Of a DNA stretch of 6,202 bases, positions 5,859 to 6,202 are shown in pieces. The DNA lies in the NCBI GenBank assembly GCA_028819835.1, contig JAPPKR010000223.1, positions 1 to 6,202 of the forward strand, given 5' to 3'. Source of the stretch: a bacterium. GTDB lineage: Bacteria; Actinomycetota; Acidimicrobiia; UBA5794; ZC4RG35. The translations under genes and the position numbers were made by a program. Under the pieces are notes generated by a model. The model did no database searches. It saw nothing but the letters and a program-made list of their open reading frames with translations, and was not told the origin of the DNA. The stretch's first letter is position 1; each line of letters begins with the position of its first letter.

Positions 5859-6202
5859 CAAGATATCATTTGGGAGCCCGCCAGCGCCTATGTGGCTGTT
5901 TTGAAGGTGATCGGGGTGGGAGGCGCGGGGGTCAACGCCGTTAACCGGATGATCGAAGCAGGCTTGCAGGGTGTGGAATTCGTGGTGCTCAACACCGACG
6001 CCCAGTCGTTGATGGCATCCGACGCCATGGTCAAGCTGGAGATCGGGGGAGAACTGACCAAGGGCCTGGGAGCGGGAGCGGATCCTGAGGTTGGCCGCAA
6101 CGCGGCCGAGGCGCATAGAGACGAGATAGAAGACATCTTGCGGGGCGCTGACATGGTCTTCGTGACCTGCGGCGAGGGAGGAGGCACCGGCACCGGGGCC
6201 GC
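5856..6202 (+). CDS. ftsZ: Cell division GTPase FtsZ, N-terminal part (3' truncated by window)
   Basis: The first 115 codons of FtsZ, the tubulin-like GTPase whose filaments form the cytoplasmic Z-ring. After a short N-terminal tail of about 12 residues come the nucleotide-binding strand and loop [18 protein letters not shown], the NTDAQSL motif, [16 protein letters not shown], and the tubulin signature GEGGGTGTG (106-114) at the window edge. GEGGGTGTG rather than GMGGGTGTG matches actinobacterial FtsZ such as that of Mycobacterium. Cys105 stands just before the signature where Ala is usual. ATG at 5856 is chosen for its strong Shine-Dalgarno and normal N-terminal length; GTG at 5892 would remove the tail. 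The gene follows ftsQ without ftsA, so membrane anchoring must rely on other partners (SepF in actinobacteria, by established knowledge). Confidence 0.97.
   Translation, partial: MQDIIWEPASAYVAVLKVIGVGGAGVNAVNRMIEAGLQGVEFVVLNTDAQSLMASDAMVKLEIGGELTKGLGAGADPEVGRNAAEAHRDEIEDILRGADMVFVTCGEGGGTGTGA
5901..5911 (+). repeat. Direct repeat TTGAAGGTGAT, copy 2 (within ftsZ)
   Basis: This is an exact second copy of the intergenic word at 5765-5775. Here it encodes the L-K-V-I of the conserved N-terminal strand of FtsZ, so the match may simply reflect protein constraint and codon choice. Confidence 0.35.

Noticed and set aside
1..6202. Hidden novel system, mobile element, CRISPR or RNA gene
   Set aside because: Coding density is near complete with standard dcw genes in a conserved order, no repeats beyond the short ones listed, no integrase or transposase, and no tRNA-like or rRNA segments seen.

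Overview
This window is a contiguous stretch of the division and cell wall (dcw) cluster of a high-GC bacterium. All genes are on the + strand, in the order murD (3' end only), ftsW, murG, murC, murB, ftsQ, ftsZ (5' end only). The likely source is an actinobacterium: ftsQ is followed directly by ftsZ with no ftsA, FtsZ carries the GEGGGTGTG form of the tubulin signature, and FtsW carries the LPNAH form of its large extracellular loop. Having murB between murC and ftsQ, and no ddl, points away from the Mycobacterium-type arrangement and towards a deeper actinobacterial lineage such as Acidimicrobiia. That finer placement is inference only.

Layout: positions 1-373 hold the last 123 codons of murD. 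ftsW (373-1545), murG (1542-2621), murC (2614-3993), murB (3986-4897) and ftsQ (4894-5745) follow with every junction overlapping, by 1, 4, 8, 8 and 4 bases. This predicts one mRNA with translational coupling. The only non-coding stretch is the 110 bases between ftsQ and ftsZ (5746-5855). It is strikingly AT-rich against its surroundings, carries a nested palindrome at 5807-5826, and is the likely site of a separate ftsZ promoter. ftsZ starts at 5856 and runs off the window.

Function: MurC adds L-alanine to UDP-MurNAc, which MurB makes from UDP-GlcNAc-enolpyruvate, and MurD adds D-glutamate. MurG then adds GlcNAc to lipid I to make lipid II, which FtsW polymerises at the septum. FtsQ belongs to the membrane divisome complex, and FtsZ forms the cytoplasmic ring. 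The cluster thus couples precursor supply to septum building.

I see no undescribed system, mobile element, RNA gene or CRISPR here. The points worth a second look are the ftsQ-ftsZ regulatory region and a handful of residue changes in otherwise conserved motifs of MurC, FtsW, MurG, MurD and FtsZ.
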